Part shown: one piece after another, positions 25,171 through 38,322 of the stretch
How the letters are laid out: the number at the start of each line of letters is the position of its first letter
Numbering within the stretch: the stretch's first letter is position 1
Assembly: GCF_008831285.2 (NCBI RefSeq)
Contig: NC_045138.2
Span: forward strand, 1,997,143-2,061,142
DNA: 64,000 nucleotides
From: Nymphaea colorata
Lineage: Eukaryota; Streptophyta; Magnoliopsida; Nymphaeales; Nymphaeaceae
Direction: 5' to 3'
Program-made: the position numbers and the translations under genes
The notes under the pieces: model-generated
Seen by the model: the letters and a program-made list of their open reading frames with translations, nothing else
Told to the model about the DNA's origin: nothing
Database searches by the model: none

Positions 25171-26739
25171 TGGTTCCAACAGGATGCTGGAACGAACAAA
25201 GAGAACTCATACACACAAAGAGGGGAGAAGGAGAGAAAGCCGATAAAATGGGAATACATAACAAAATTGGATAACAAGAAGTCACTAAATATACAAGAGA
25301 AATGCTAATAACATTTTTGGTCCTCTAACAGGATGTTAAGAGAGCAAAAACACACATTAAAAATGTTGGAATGGTGCCAACAAGATGTTGGGTTGGGTTA
25401 AACAAAGCTCATACAGACAAAGTAGAGAGGGAGTGGGAGAGAGAGAGGACACACACACACGAGAGGGTCCGAGCAAGAATGCCCGTGGCCCACTCCCCAA
25501 GAAAAAGAAAAAAAATATTAAATAATTTGGCACTGCCTCAAACACACGACCTCAACAACACATGCCAAAGCCAGGCATCCCCTCATCCCCAGACATACGT
25601 CCTCAACATCTTAATGACAGTCATATCTACAAACAACCCTTAGGAACAATAGATCGCCATTTCCCAGGAACCAAACAAGGACGCCGATCGCTACATCTTA
25701 CACAGGCAAAACGAAGCCTCCAGTAGTAAAGCAATGGACCCTGAATATAGAGTAACGAAATCCAGTATAAATAGACAAGACTTCAAAAACAAAATAACTC
25801 TTATGGAACCTATTAACATATGCGAATATTAATCTGCCAATCTGCAAATACCTGAACGCAAATAGGGTGAAGCAACCCATTCAGGTGTCGGAAAATAAGA
25901 ACAGCCGACCGCCCAACACAAAAGCTTGCAGATCTGCAAAGACCTGAATGCAAACAAGGTAAAGCAACCCATTGAAGAACAGCCGAGCCGTCAACCAACA
26001 AAAATGAAAAAAAAAAAAAGGCTAAATTCCTACCGAGTACAAGAAGGAAGAAAACTGAAGAGTTTGCAGATGTATTAGACGGCGATTGTAGCAGCAAGAT
26101 CACCAGCCAGGGGAGTCCTAAGAGTTCTTAAGAATTATTCTTTGGATGAATGTTTCCATTCTTCTGAAGACGATTCCAAAGGCAGGTCATAGCGGCTGTT
26201 CTCCCCAACCTGCAAATGAATGGACATTGTGGCAGTCATTCGGCTTGGGAAATTCCAAAGGTCAAGCTGCTCAATATAACGGCAAATATCATGATCGAGC
26301 AGCCAATGCAGCAACTCCAAGAGAAGATCATCAAAATCTCCACGTACATGCTTGCAAAGGCCTTAGCCGCAACTCCCATCAAGCAACATCTTCCTATGGA
26401 TAAGCGTGGTGAGCCGCCAAGATCACTTGCTCCCAACGCCACAAGGACCAAACAAGTTAGTTTACCTTACCGTGCGTGATTATGAACAGAAGAACAAGAA
26501 CTGCAACTATATATATGTTGAACAGATTTATCATGCACGATTATAAACAGGAGAAAAAAAAAAGGATGCCCAAGTGCAACTCCATGTTCGAGATCTTTAT
26601 CATTCCTGATTATAAACTGAAGAAGGAAATTGAATCGAAGTGCAATTTCACGTTGAGAAGCATATCTATCATCGTTACTATGTGTGCTACCACATGCCCT
26701 AAAATATAATCAAATGTTCTCGAAACCAATGAAGATGCA
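25171..26739. other. Repeat-derived spacer with LINE 3'-like segments
   Basis: 25165-25290 and 25365-25520 resemble sequence next to the 3' end of the minus-strand LINE (28090-28330): CAACAGGATGCTGGAAC, CTCATACACACAAAGA and GCCGATAAAATG. 25430-25530 and 25730-25800 also resemble 39070-39170 and 39408-39480. At 26216-26480 both strands are open over about 80 codons, but I recognise nothing in either. Confidence 0.45.
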
Positions 26740-27397
26740 AGAAGTCTGAATAATCATACGATTTCAAACTTATCCTAAATCATTAAATACTCATTGCACA
26801 TAAATCAGTGCACTCTCAACTAAGTCAGATTGCAACCATCAATTAGAAGCACACGCATACCTGTAAACGAAGACGTGATGAAATGTGCTGAACTTGAGAA
26901 GTTTGGAGAAGTATGTGTAGGGTCCTGCGATGGCCACAACTAGCGATGGTATTACACCCGAATGAAAGGAGGTCCCACCATTCGAGCGAAGACTGAAGTC
27001 TCCCTTCCTTGTCCGATGTTCCAAGGTCCAATGTTGCTTTTGATGACTAAGGAGTGACACTCCAAATGTATTTCAACTTATGCACTGATGTGACGCCTCT
27101 CGCACTTGAACTAGCTACTTGCCACTGACCCAAGTCATTACACCAACGCCCTCAGCAAAATTTTCGATCGTTTTCATCTATCACAAGATATTAAAGAGAG
27201 AGAGAGAGAGAGAGAGAGGTGCCCCAAATACAAATACAATTCAACTTAGCATTAAAGGCTTCCTGTTTGCAGCACATGGAGATGACACTCATGACACTTG
27301 GAATAGGGACTGGCCGCCTACCAGCCGCTAATCCAAAAGCCATTGCATCAACCCCCTTGAAGTTATTCATGATGGTAATCAGTTGGCAATAGCCATT

Positions 27398-27432
<35 letters not shown>

Positions 27433-28030
27433 GGTACCCCTAATGCACTTCAACTTGTGGTACTAGTGTCATCTCTTTTGCAGCATAGGAAAATGATGCT
27501 CATGATGCTTGAATTAGTGACTGACCGCCTACCAGCCACAAGCTCAAGTCATTGTGTCAACCTTTTTGGGAATATTCTTGATGGTGTTCGGCGGCAAAAG
27601 CTATTAAAACAGGAAGCGTGAGAGAAAGGGGAAAGAGTGGCACCCCTAATCCACTTTAACTTGTGCACCGGTGCCGTCTTGTTTGCAGCATAGAAAGATC
27701 ATGCTCATGATGCTCAAACTAGTGACTGGCCGCCTACCAGCCACAAGCCCAAGTCGTTATGCCGACCTCCATGGTATTCACCTGGCAGATGTTATTACAG
27801 AGGGAGGGGTCGAGAGAGAGAAAGAAAAAAGAGAGTGGCATTCATTATGCACTTCAACTTGTACACTGGTGTCATCTCATTTGCAGCACAGGAAGATGAT
27901 GCACATGACACTCAAACAAGCAATCAGCCGCCTACCAGCTGCAAGCCCAAGTTGCTCAGGGGATATTACTGATTGTGTGCTATTGGCAAAAGCTATTAAA
28001 GAGAGAGAGGGAGAGAGGTATGCTGATATT
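26740..28030. repeat. Tandem array of about 205 bp units
   Basis: The motif CCGCCTACCAGC recurs at about 27313, 27525, 27730 and 27929, spacings of about 212, 205 and 199 bp. A related single copy is at about 25090 (CTGCCTACCAGC). Each unit also has GCAGCA followed by GATGATGC-like sequence, a CAAGTCATT-like segment and a purine-rich GAGAGA tract. The first part (26740-27180) duplicates 24690-25170. No protein is supported across the array. Confidence 0.8.
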
Positions 28031-28129
28031 CATCATTACTCGAAATGGTTTGATTGGAATATCATTCAACATGGTTCCAACAGGATGTTGGATCAAACAC
28101 AGGTCATACACATAGAGAAGAGAGGGAGC

Positions 28130-30900
28130 ACATGATCACTCAAAATGATGCCAAGATGATGTTGAAACAAGGAGAGCTTAGACACAAAAAATGAGAGAGA
28201 AGTAGTGCACACAAAATGGTTCCAAATTCCAACAGGATGCTGGAACAAAGAGGCCTCATACACACAAAGAAGAGATAGGTGAGAGAGAGAGAGAGAGAGA
28301 GCCGATAAAATGAGAAATATATAACAAAATTTGGGGACAAGAAGTCCCCTAGATACAAAAACAATATGCAAAAGCAAAAGCAAAAAGATGAAATATACAA
28401 TACAATACACAGTGAAAAAGAAAGGTGTGAATAGAGAGGAAAGACAGAGCGGCACTGTCACCCAGCCGCAGACGGACCACAGCGCCTTAACCAAAAGACA
28501 AACTGGACATCCCCCTGCACAAGACGAGCCGCAGAATCTGACGAAGAGAAGGTGTCTCTGAAGACCTTGTTGTTGCGCTCCTCCCAAATGCGCCACCAAG
28601 CTAAAATGAGTCACGACCTCCAAACACGACCCCAGGAAACAGACAGGTGGGGGGAAGGACAAAAGAGGAACAGAAGATGAATGGATGGTGGGTTTGGAAT
28701 ACTACTAACAAGGGAAGACCAGGTAGAAGCAAGGACACTAAAGAAAAAAGGGAAAGAGGTAAAAAGGTGGACCCGAGACTTAGCCGCGACAAGACAGAGG
28801 GGACACTGGTTAGCCAAACTGATGCCTAGGCACTGTAAGTGGTTAAAAGTGTTGATGTGGCTAGTAAGAAGAAGCCAGACGAAAGCAATGGCACGAGGAC
28901 ATGGGCCAGGGGACCAAAGGGATCGAGGTGGGAGCGACGAAATCGAAGGACCAAAGGAGGCCAGGTAGCAAGAAGAAAAAGTGAACTCACAGGTAGGTGA
29001 GAAAGGCTAGGATGGGGATGTGGATGATGAGAGGTCAGCAAGGCGGAGGAAAAGAGGAATTGTCTCACAAAAAGTGAAAGGGAGAGGGGTGAGAGATGGA
29101 ACAATTCCAAACACTATGGGAAGGCAGGTCAAATGTGGAACAAATGAATTGAGTGATGGGAGAATGCTCAGTTGCCAGACGCCACCACCAAGAACACAGA
29201 GAAGATTCGCATGCCCGACTAAGGTTGGTAACCCCAGCACCCCCAAGAAGACGTGGAAAGGCAACCACATCCCAATGCGCAAGGCGATCCGAAGGCTGTC
29301 ATATAAATTTACTTATAATCGTATCAAACCTACTTAGGACAACCACAGGAGGCCGATAGACAGCTAGAGCATGGAGGGGGACAGACACAAGACAGTGCCT
29401 AGCAAGAGTAATACGGCTTGGGAGAGAAAGCAGTTTTACCTGCCAACATTGAAGGCGATCAATGAGCTTCTACTCCACTTCATTCCCAAAGAAGGGTGCA
29501 GGAGGCGACAACGTAATCTGAAGCACCCAGTAGTCCATGGACAGACCAGCAGCCTTACACTCAAAGCATGCTTCAGTGAGAAGTACCGTGGCCAGATCCA
29601 CGTGAATGACAGAAAGGTGACATTTAGCGGAATTGATAGAAAGCCTCGAGATGAGTTCAATGGGTGGCGGGAAGTATTGCCGAACATGAGAAAGTGATCA
29701 GCATACTGAAGGGTGGAGAAGGTCTGTAAGTGGGGGAGTGTGAGGAAGCCAACGACCGTTGTGTGATGAAATAGAGCAGAAAAGCTCTCAGCGGCCAAGT
29801 TGAAAAGCAAGGGCGATAACGGACAACCCTGACGGAGGGCACACCCGAGACAGAAGAAATCGTCACACTTCCCATTGAAGGAGACCGCAAGCTGGGCCCC
29901 AGTGGCAAGCGAAAGGATCCACTCTCTAAACGACGGACCAAAAGCAAGACGAGTGAGGAGGTTAGAAAGGAACTCCCAACTAACCGAGTCAAGGGCCTTA
30001 GAGATGTCCAATTTAAGGATGAAGAAAGGAAGCCGTAGATAGTAAATGGAGTGAACAACCTCATTGGCCAGGATAACAGCGTCCTGCAAACGCCAACCCT
30101 TGATGAAAGCGACCTGGAAGGGGTTAATAATAGAAGACATGACCGGCGCAAGTCGCAAAGAGAGCAACTTAGCAATAATCTTGTAAGGCGTGCCTAAGAT
30201 GGAGATCGGGCAAAAGTGGGTGACGTCCGTATGGTTAGGGCGCTTAGGCACTAAGACGCAGGTAGCTTGATTAAATTCCTTAAGGAATATGGAAATGAAG
30301 GCAAACTCATCACAAAATGCAAACACATCAGTGCTACAAACATCCCGAAAGGTACGAAAAAATTCGATAAGGAAACCATCGATGTCAGGCGCCTTACCGG
30401 AGCCAAGGGCCCAAATAGCGTTCTTGATCTCTTGGTGCAGGAAGGGCAGCTCCAGAGAGATCGCACATGAGACAGAGAGGGAAGAGATGTGAAAATTCGG
30501 CAGCGGGGCACGGAAGTGAAGAGGCTTAGTAGAAATCCAGAAAATGAGCGGTCAAAGCCGGGAGAATGTCATCACCGAGAAAAACTCTGTGCCCGATAAC
30601 CATGGACTGGAGCAACGTCTGACGATGCCTTTGAGAGGCAGCCAAGTGGAAGAATTTATAATTCTGGTCTCTATATGCAAGCCAACCTGGGCAAAACACT
30701 GAAGACAAAGGAGAAGAGAAGATTGGTCTGCAGAAATATTGTCAGAAGACTGGAGAGACAGGATCTCCTCATCTTAAACGAACACCTCAAAAAATTTGCC
30801 GCTCCAGAAAATACGCTTTCAAGTGAATACCTCCCTCCTGATGGAGTGCAACTTTCGCAAGAGCCTGAAAGCAGCCCACCTACCATTGACGATGCGCCTT
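28130..30900 (-). mobile_element. Decayed LINE (non-LTR retrotransposon), ORF2 part
   Basis: On the minus strand, split frames read as plant L1-type ORF2. A linker has YKFFHLAASQRHRQ (about 30640). The reverse transcriptase follows with ISILGTPYKIIAKLLSLRL, AFIKGWRLQDAVILANEVV, LKLDISKALDSVSWEFL, LRQGCPLSPLLFNLAAE and QYADHFLMF. A C-terminal segment reads WWRIWEERNNKVFRD (about 28590). The catalytic YADD is YADH here, so the enzyme should be inactive. Frames change several times between 30900 and 28400. The 5' endonuclease half is missing. The 3' end lies near 28130-28330 and shares sequence with 16745-16995. It meets a plus-strand LINE head to head near 30.9 kb. Confidence 0.85.
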
Positions 30901-31582
30901 CTCTCCCACCGCCCGTCCTTGCGTGTGATTCTCTTTCTTCTCTCCCTCTCCCTTCTCATTCCCCCTCTCTCCGTCTACCCCACCCCTCTGCCTGTCTCTC
31001 GCAGTCGGACTAGCCCGCCCGTTCGCTCACTCCCTGCCTGCCCTGTCTTCATCTCTCTCACCCGCCCGTTTTGGCCGTCCGCTCACTCCCTTCGGTTGTT
31101 GTGGCGTGGTATGGGGTGCCCCTTGCAGCCAGCTGCATTCTCTCTCTAATCCTTCGAGGCGTTTTGACGCCTGTGGGGCGTCTGATCATGGAGGGTCTTT
31201 TGCTTGGGGACTTCTCTCCTCTCCTTGGAGCTGAGCGGTAACTGTTCGATGATTTGTCCATTATAGCTTGTGGGCATTTTGTTTGCGGACCGGTCCTCCT
31301 TCGGTGCCTTGCTCTCACGTTGTGCTAAGTTGTGTCTCACCAGCCTACGGGGCCGTGCTCAGCTTAGGCTTTGAGCGGGTCCGGACGCAGCTGCCCATGG
31401 CAGTGGGTGGGCACACACATGAGATTGGCTTCGTTGCTTTGGACTGACCAGTTTGCTCTTGCACGGTGTTGATGTCATGGCAACACTTCCTCCTCCTCCA
31501 CCTTTGCGACCACCGCCGAGGCTTGGGTTGGGGGACCCAGTCTTTGTGGTATCAGGCCGCATAACCCCCTCCCCTTAATCGC

Positions 31583-33095
31583 TTGCTTTGTCGTGCTGCA
31601 AGTTTTCTTTACTCGACTGAGGGTGTTCGTCATGCTATGACGTTATCTTTCAATTGGCAGTCTACCATCTTCAATTGTGTTTTTACCGGCTCACTTCAGC
31701 TGCAAGACGCTCATAGCCTCCTCCAGGCATTCCTCCCCCTCGCACGTTGTTGCTTTCTCCTTTTGCAAATGGATGATTATTCCTTGCGACCGAGGCTCCC
31801 CAAGGTGGTCTCTATTGGTAGGCCGGCCCCCTCGCCTTGGTGTGTCCCCTCTTCCCGGCGTTCTTCGATCTGTCGCTTCTATACGCGTCAAATGGGGCCA
31901 GTGGTGGTGTCAGAGGTGTGCTTCCTTGAACGGCCGTCGAGCCGTCACGTGTTCCCACTGTCGTTTTCCTGTTGGTCAGAATGATCGTCGCATTTTTGGT
32001 CGGCGGCATGACTTTGCAGCGGTTGCTTCTTCCTTCTGGGTCCAGGTTCCCCTGCCAGCTGTACCTCGGTCGCCTTCTTCGGATGCTAGCGCTATTTTCT
32101 TTGGCTCTATCAGACTTCCTTGGCCTGGGCCTGCTTGTCCTGGTACACGGGGTCCGCCTTTCTCAGTAGAGGTTCCACAGATCCTCAACCCAGGTGGTCT
32201 ACCACACCAATGCTCTTCGATGGCCAAGCTCATGCCTTCACAACTCCCACCCTTGCTTCCCTCACTGCGGAAGCCTGCCTCACCTTCGCGATGGAGTCCT
32301 ACCTGCTCTTTGTCGCACTCCCCTGAGGTAACTTGCTTGCCCCTTCCTTTTTCAGCTTCGCCAGTTGGGGTCTCACGCGTGTCCACCTTGGGATGCCCCG
32401 ACCCGGTGTTGTCTGTTGCTCAGTCTGACCTTGGCGACGTTCGGTCCTCTGCACTGTCACTGTTGGCTGCCCACCCGTCAGTAGGGGATCACCCCCTTGA
32501 GGTCGTTGTTGTTGCTTGCTCTTGTTCGACTGAGGCCTCCGCTGTCTTGACCTCTGGCATTTCGTCACCCCCAGCCAACCCACCTCCCTCTGTTGCCTGT
32601 TGCCTGTTCCTTGCTCCTTACCTTTGTTACTGGCCCCCCTCTGCCCCCTCTACTACTCAGGACCTCCTCCTTTGCCCATCTGCTCTGTATCTCTTCTGTT
32701 TCTTTTGATAGTAGCTTTACCACCGACTTGTCTTCCCTGCATTTACTGCTCCATCGGCTCAGTCGCGGCTCTCCTCGCAACCCCACCTGCCTACCCCTCC
32801 CACCTGTTAGCCCTGCCCTCCCCATCTCTCATGTTGACACTTTTTCCCCCGCTTTGCGGTTTGATTCTGCATCCACCACTGCCCCCCCCCCCCCATCCTC
32901 CCCTCTCTCTCCTGCTCAGTTGCCTGGTACCACATCTAGACCTGTTGTTTGTCCCTCCTTGCCCGATAGGTTGCCACCTGTTGCCCCTTCATTGGATGCT
33001 AAGCTTGGTATCTCCCTTCCCGATGTGCTTGCCACTCTTAAGGTCTCTCTTCCACAGGTGAAACTTGAGTTGTTGCGTTCTTCTTATGTTGTCGT
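31583..33095 (+). pseudogene. LINE ORF1 with a RanBP2-type zinc finger
   Basis: The main frame (31677-32708) is Pro/Ser-rich and contains WWCQRCASLNGRRAVTCSHC at about 31902-31961. This fits the RanBP2 zinc-finger pattern W-x-C-x2-C-x3-N-x6-C-x2-C exactly. After 32600 the likely reading moves to another frame (32593 onward, +). It is Pro/Ser/Leu-rich and ends in KLGISLPDVLATLKVSLPQV before being cut by the hAT insertion at 33096. Plant LINE ORF1 proteins usually bear CCHC knuckles and a DUF4283-type domain. I see neither here, which is unusual. ORF1 binds the element RNA in known LINEs; whether this finger does so is inference. Confidence 0.65.
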
Positions 33096-36000
33096 TAGGC
33101 CTGGGCACCGGGCCGGGCCGAGCGTCGTCGGGTACCCGGACCGAACTAGGCCCGGGCCTTGAAATAAGAATTAACGGGCCGATTATTACTGTGCCCGACC
33201 CGGCCGGTAATATTCGGGTCGGGCCTGGGTGTCACACTTCGTTCGTCATGGGCCCGAGAAGCCCGACGAACGTTAGGGACTTAGGGTTTTTGTTTCGTTT
33301 TGTTAAGTTCGTAATGACGGATGCCCTCACTTTCTCGCGCCTTTGTTCCTCTTTTCAACTCATCGCCCTGCTCAACATCTGCCGGCCACCCGGGTCTTGG
33401 ACTGCCGACGGCCACTCACTGTCACCAATTGAATAAAGTGCATCTTTGAGGTTACTTTTGTTTTCTTCTCCATTGACTCATTGGTAGCAGCTGCAACCCA
33501 AACCCTTTCTGCCGACGGCCACTCGGAGTCTCGAACCACACTGAACAGGTCAAATCTCCCTCTCTACCTCTCTCATTTCTTTCTGTCCTCTTGCTGACTC
33601 TCACCCTCAATTTCTCGTGTTCTCTTTTCCTCCTTGCTGGACAACTGCAGCCTGAACGTCCTAGAGGCCACCAACATCTGTGATCTGTCACCGCTTGAAG
33701 CCACCGTGCATCTCTGAGGTTACTCTTTATTTCTCTCGTTCTATCTACGTTTTCTTCTCTATTGACTCAGCTCTGAGTTTACTCCTATCATTCTCTAATA
33801 TGATGGTTGGTAAAACAGAAAACAAGGAAAGAACCTGTACAAGGGCATGTTACTAGAATGTTTAATAAAAATCAGCCCAACTCATTACCTTAAGTAAAGC
33901 TTCAATATGCCCAAATTTAACGAAGAAGGGGTCAGCAGACTTCCTCTGATGGCCTTTTATTTATTTCTTTATGTCTGTTTTAGAACCTTTTGTGCCATGT
34001 ATATCAATTTATAAAGTTTGGGTGACTACTGAAAAGCCAAAATTTATAAAGTTTAGTTTTTTTTTATAAAGCCTAGGAGTTGTGACTATGGCTAGAACAG
34101 GTTAAGATACAAAGAATCCTACATGAGCTGACATTAGAGTTGCAAAGGGAGTAGATACGCTATTGAAATTGCTCTAATGGTCCGACCGAAATGGAGTTGG
34201 GCACACTAGAAACTGGAAAAATTCTTCAAACCAAATTGATACGGGCGACTTTCAAGTTGCAGCACTGCCAAGATGAATGAAGATAAACTGAAACTAATAT
34301 CTTGCTTATTGGATAAACAAAGATCAACAAAAACAAATATTAAAACCAAACTACCTATCCCTTTCCATGAAAACATTAGTTTTATCTGTACTGTCGCATC
34401 AAAGCTAATTGATTTAAGATGGTTTTAGAGTATTTGACTTAACTAAGTAAAACAAAATGAAACGTAACTGTGGCAAGCTGTTAAAGTAGGGAAGGTGGAG
34501 CTCCACTAATGATGTTCATGCTTCTGCAGTTGCCTTGTACATTCTTCTTGCAATTTTTGGCGTTTCAGTAATGAAAACATTAGCTTGATTGGTGGCCTTT
34601 CCACTGTCGTGTACATTCTTTTTGCAATTTTTTTTGTTCTAAGGAATGTAATGAGCTTTATTGTTTAACAAGTCTTGGTAATGAAGTTGTGTGAGAGAGA
34701 GAAAAAAAAAGAGAGAAAACAGGTAGCTACGGGACCCACATAAACCATACTTGATGGGCTGAGCAGCTAATTCCAATTATGTTAGATGGCTGAAATTAAA
34801 TAATTTAAATTGTAAATGAAATCTTTTATCTCATTTAATAGGTATTTGGAACGGTCAAACAAGCAACTTAGCTCATGTATTGGCAATTTAATTTCTAATT
34901 ATGTTATATGAATCACCGAAATCTGGTATATAAGGGTGTATTTTTTTTCCTTCTTGCTCTTATAAGTTTATACTTGATAGTATTTTGTCATATCTTATCA
35001 TGCTATTATGTTGTTTTATAACTTATGTTCTACATGCATTTTAGTATGAGAAATCTATGTTAAGCAGTGGCATTGGCATCTTAATTAATCACGGTTCTAA
35101 AACTGGTTTATGATCATGTGTTTACTGTTTAGGTTGTTTGAATTCCATTCAATTAGTAAATTATGTCTTCTAGCATTGGGAATGAAGAATATTGTCCAAC
35201 GACATTGACAGATATAGAGGAAAATGAATCTTTTTCATCTACTGAAAAGGAAGTTGAATCCAAGAGGAAAAGAACTTCAGTTGTATGGAATGACTTCAAA
35301 TTAGTACAGTATAAGGAAAACAAGTTTGCAAAATGCAACCATTGTGGAGAACGATTAGGTGGACATAGTTCTAATGGTACGGGCCACTTAAAACGACATA
35401 GAGATACATGTGCCAAAAAGACAAATTGCTCATGGAAAACAACAAACTTTGTCAATTGGAGTTAGTGATTCTGGTGCAACTTCTTTAGGTCTCACAAATT
35501 TGATATGGAGGCTATAAGAAAATGTATGGCGAAGTGTACAATCATGCATGAACTTCTTTTTAGTTTTACAGAATATGAATATCACAATGATCTTCTAAAG
35601 GCTTGCAATTTAAGATTTGTTCCATTTTCTAGAAAAACACTTACAAAAGAGGTTCAGTCAATGTTCAAGACTGAAAAAATGTGATATCAAGGAGTTTTAA
35701 ATAACCATGTGCAGCAGGTTTCGTTGACATTTGACATGTGGTCCTCACAACAGACATTAGGATATTTATGCTTGACAGCTCAATATATTGATACAGATTG
35801 GCAATTGCACTCTCATATACTTAATTTTATGCATGTGTCTCCACCACATAATGCAATTTGTATAAGTGACATTTTATTCGAGTGCATTACTAAGTGGGAA
35901 ATTCAATTGAAGTTGTTTTCTATTACTGCTGATAACTGTTCAGCAAATGATAGTAGAATAAGTTTACTAAGAAAGACCATGGAAAGAAAAAACAATATTT

Positions 36001-38180
36001 CATTTCCACTGAAAGGGGAATACGTTCATATTCGTTGTGGTGCACATATTATAAATCTCATGGTTCAAGATGGTATGAATGATATGGTTGATACAATTTC
36101 AAAAATTCGTGACAGTGTTAAATGTGTAAGGGGATCACCAAAACGACTACATGGGTTCAAGCAATGTGTAAAGGCAATGAGTTTGGATGAGAAAAAAAGT
36201 TTAAACTATGATGTTCCTACTCGATGAAATTCTACATTTATAATGTTGAGAGATGCATTGTTATTCAAAGATGTCCTTCAACATTTGGCATCATGTGATG
36301 CTAGTTATGCATGTTTGCCTTCTGAGGATGAGTGGTCTCATGCATCTGATTTATGTCAGTTCTTAAAGGTATTTTATGATGCAACAAATCTATTCTCTAC
36401 CTCTAAGCAAGTAACATCTAATCTTGTTTTTGAAGAAGTTTTATCAATTTATCATCATTTGCATAGGCATCATGGAACATCAAATGAACATATGAAGGCA
36501 CTGATTTGCAAAATGCAAGAAAAATTTGACAAATACTTCAAGAGCTACAATGTTCTCTTTGCAATTGCAGTTGTTTTGGATCCTAGGTTTAAGTTGTCGT
36601 ACTTGAAGTATTTGCTTGATGATTTGGATAAACTAGATACAATGGTAAAACATGAAGTTGTAGAGAACATCATTCATGAATTGTATGTTGAATACAATAA
36701 CATGTATGATGAAAGTGACACAAGTAATATGCGAAGGGACAATGCATATACTAGTACCATGATTGCAACAGAAGAGTATAGAAGTGTGGCTAGATTTGGG
36801 TTCAAAGCATACTTCAGTTTTGTCTCTCCTGTAGTGGCTCACACAGATTTGAACAAATATTTGACTTGATCCAATGAAAGAAATTGCACATAATGCAGAC
36901 TTCAACATATTATCTTAGTGGAAAACAAATGAAAGTAAATATAAAATTGTAGCCAAAATGGGTCGAGATGTATTAGCCATTCCTGTATCTACAGTTGCTT
37001 TAGAATCTGCGTTCAGTATAGCAGAAAGAATTCTTAATGATTATTAATGTTCAACTACTCCTGAAAATGTGGAATCATTAATCTGCACACAGAGTTGGAT
37101 TTGTGATGCACACAACTTGGGTGAAAGGTAAGATGTTCGTAGTCCATTTTCTAATTTATTTTACATATTAACATAATAGTGTGCTTAAATTAACATGTGC
37201 TACAGTTCTCATGATGCAAAGCACCATTCGAACGAGGAAAGTTAATCCAATGCATGATTATCATGATAATTTTTTTAATTAATGTTTATTATTCCATGTA
37301 GACAAGCACCTATTAATTTTTATTAACATTTCTTTTTTGTGTTAAATTGTATATGGACATTTCAAGGATGGTGACGGACTTTGAAGACATTTAGTTTGAA
37401 CATGCCACATTCAAGTTTCAATTTTATTTTTAAATAATGCTTTTGTTAAGTCAAATGATGGTGGTGGTGGTTGTATTAGTGTGAACATGCCACGTTCAAG
37501 TTAATTTTATTTTTAAATGATGCTTTTGTTAATTCAAATGATGGTGGTGGTATTACTGTGAACATGCCACATTCAAGTTAATTTATTTCTAAATGGTAGC
37601 TTTTGTTAATTCAAATGATGGTCGTGGTAGTTGTATTACTGTGAACATGCCACATTCAATTGTTGGTTGTCTTGTTAATGACAAAAAGTTGTCTTGTCTG
37701 ATAATGAGACTAGCTCTTGAAGTAATAGTTTCAATTGTTGGAAATTACACTATTTGGTTTATGTTTCTTCATCAATTGTTGGCCATTTTGTCGCTGTTGC
37801 TTGTTGCTGCTCCCTTTCGTTGCCTAAAAAAGTTATAGTTTGGTATGGTCCCATCTGAGAGTGGAATGGACGAAAATTGCTTTCAACAATGCCTGTTTTT
37901 TTGGTAGACGTGGGTTCATTTAACAGGCTGAATGTATATGTTTCTTGTAAGCACGACAAAAAGATTAAAAACCGAATGGGCCCAACCCGACCCGACCCAC
38001 CCCGACCCGCCCCGGCCCGGCCCGGTTCGGCAGTTAACAAAACGGGCCGGGTCGGGCCTTGGACATAGTTGACCCAGCCCGGTACCCGGCCCGGCCCGTT
38101 ACTAATCGGGTTGGGTAGCGGGCCGATAGTATCCACATCCGGGCCTTAAACGGGCCGGGCTGGCCTGATGCCCAGGCCTA
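33096..38180 (+). mobile_element. hAT DNA transposon with terminal repeats and target duplication
   Basis: The ends are perfect 12 bp inverted repeats: TAGGCCTGGGCA at 33096-33107 and its complement at 38169-38180. The flanking 8 bp are GTTGTCGT (33088-33095) and GTTGCCGT (38181-38188), an 8 bp hAT target duplication with one change. Subterminal regions are packed with GGGCCGGGC-type motifs on both sides. The body carries a hAT transposase remnant in the forward orientation. Total length is 5085 bp. It sits inside the plus-strand LINE and was therefore inserted after it. Confidence 0.93.
35163..37130 (+). pseudogene. hAT transposase remnant
   Basis: Domains are in the usual order but broken. 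A BED zinc finger is at 35163-35440 (WNDFK, KCNHCGERL, GHLKRHRDTC). A linker follows in another frame with DMEAIRKCMAKCTIMHELLFSF (split here for reading: DMEAIRKCMAKC, then TIMHELLFSF). The RNase H-like core begins LTFDMWSS, ITADNCSAND, and RCGAHIINLMVQDG. The stop at 36225-36227 follows YDVPTR, and the frame reopens at 36243 with LASCDASYACLPSEDEW and VVLDPRFKLSYLKYL. The C-terminal dimerisation region (about 36960-37120) includes STVALESAFSIAERILNDY followed by a stop. At least two frameshifts and several stops make it non-functional. Confidence 0.9.
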
Positions 38181-38322
38181 GTTGCCGTTGCCGCACTGGT
38201 CTCCCACTCCAACCTTGCCAGGTTGCGGCAGGAATTGTGTAGGATTAGGGCTTCTGCAGCCTCTATCCTCCCTCCAGTGCTGCTAGGACGGTCAGGCGTG
38301 CGTCGCATCACTTGCTTTCCCC

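Noticed and set aside
26740-28030. CRISPR-like array
   Set aside because: Units are about 205 bp, diverged throughout, without short conserved repeats separated by unique spacers, and the DNA is from a plant nucleus.
28093-28662. 189-residue minus-strand frame as a separate membrane protein
   Set aside because: Its hydrophobic run is translated LINE 3' sequence in a different frame from the LINE motif WWRIWEERNNKVF.
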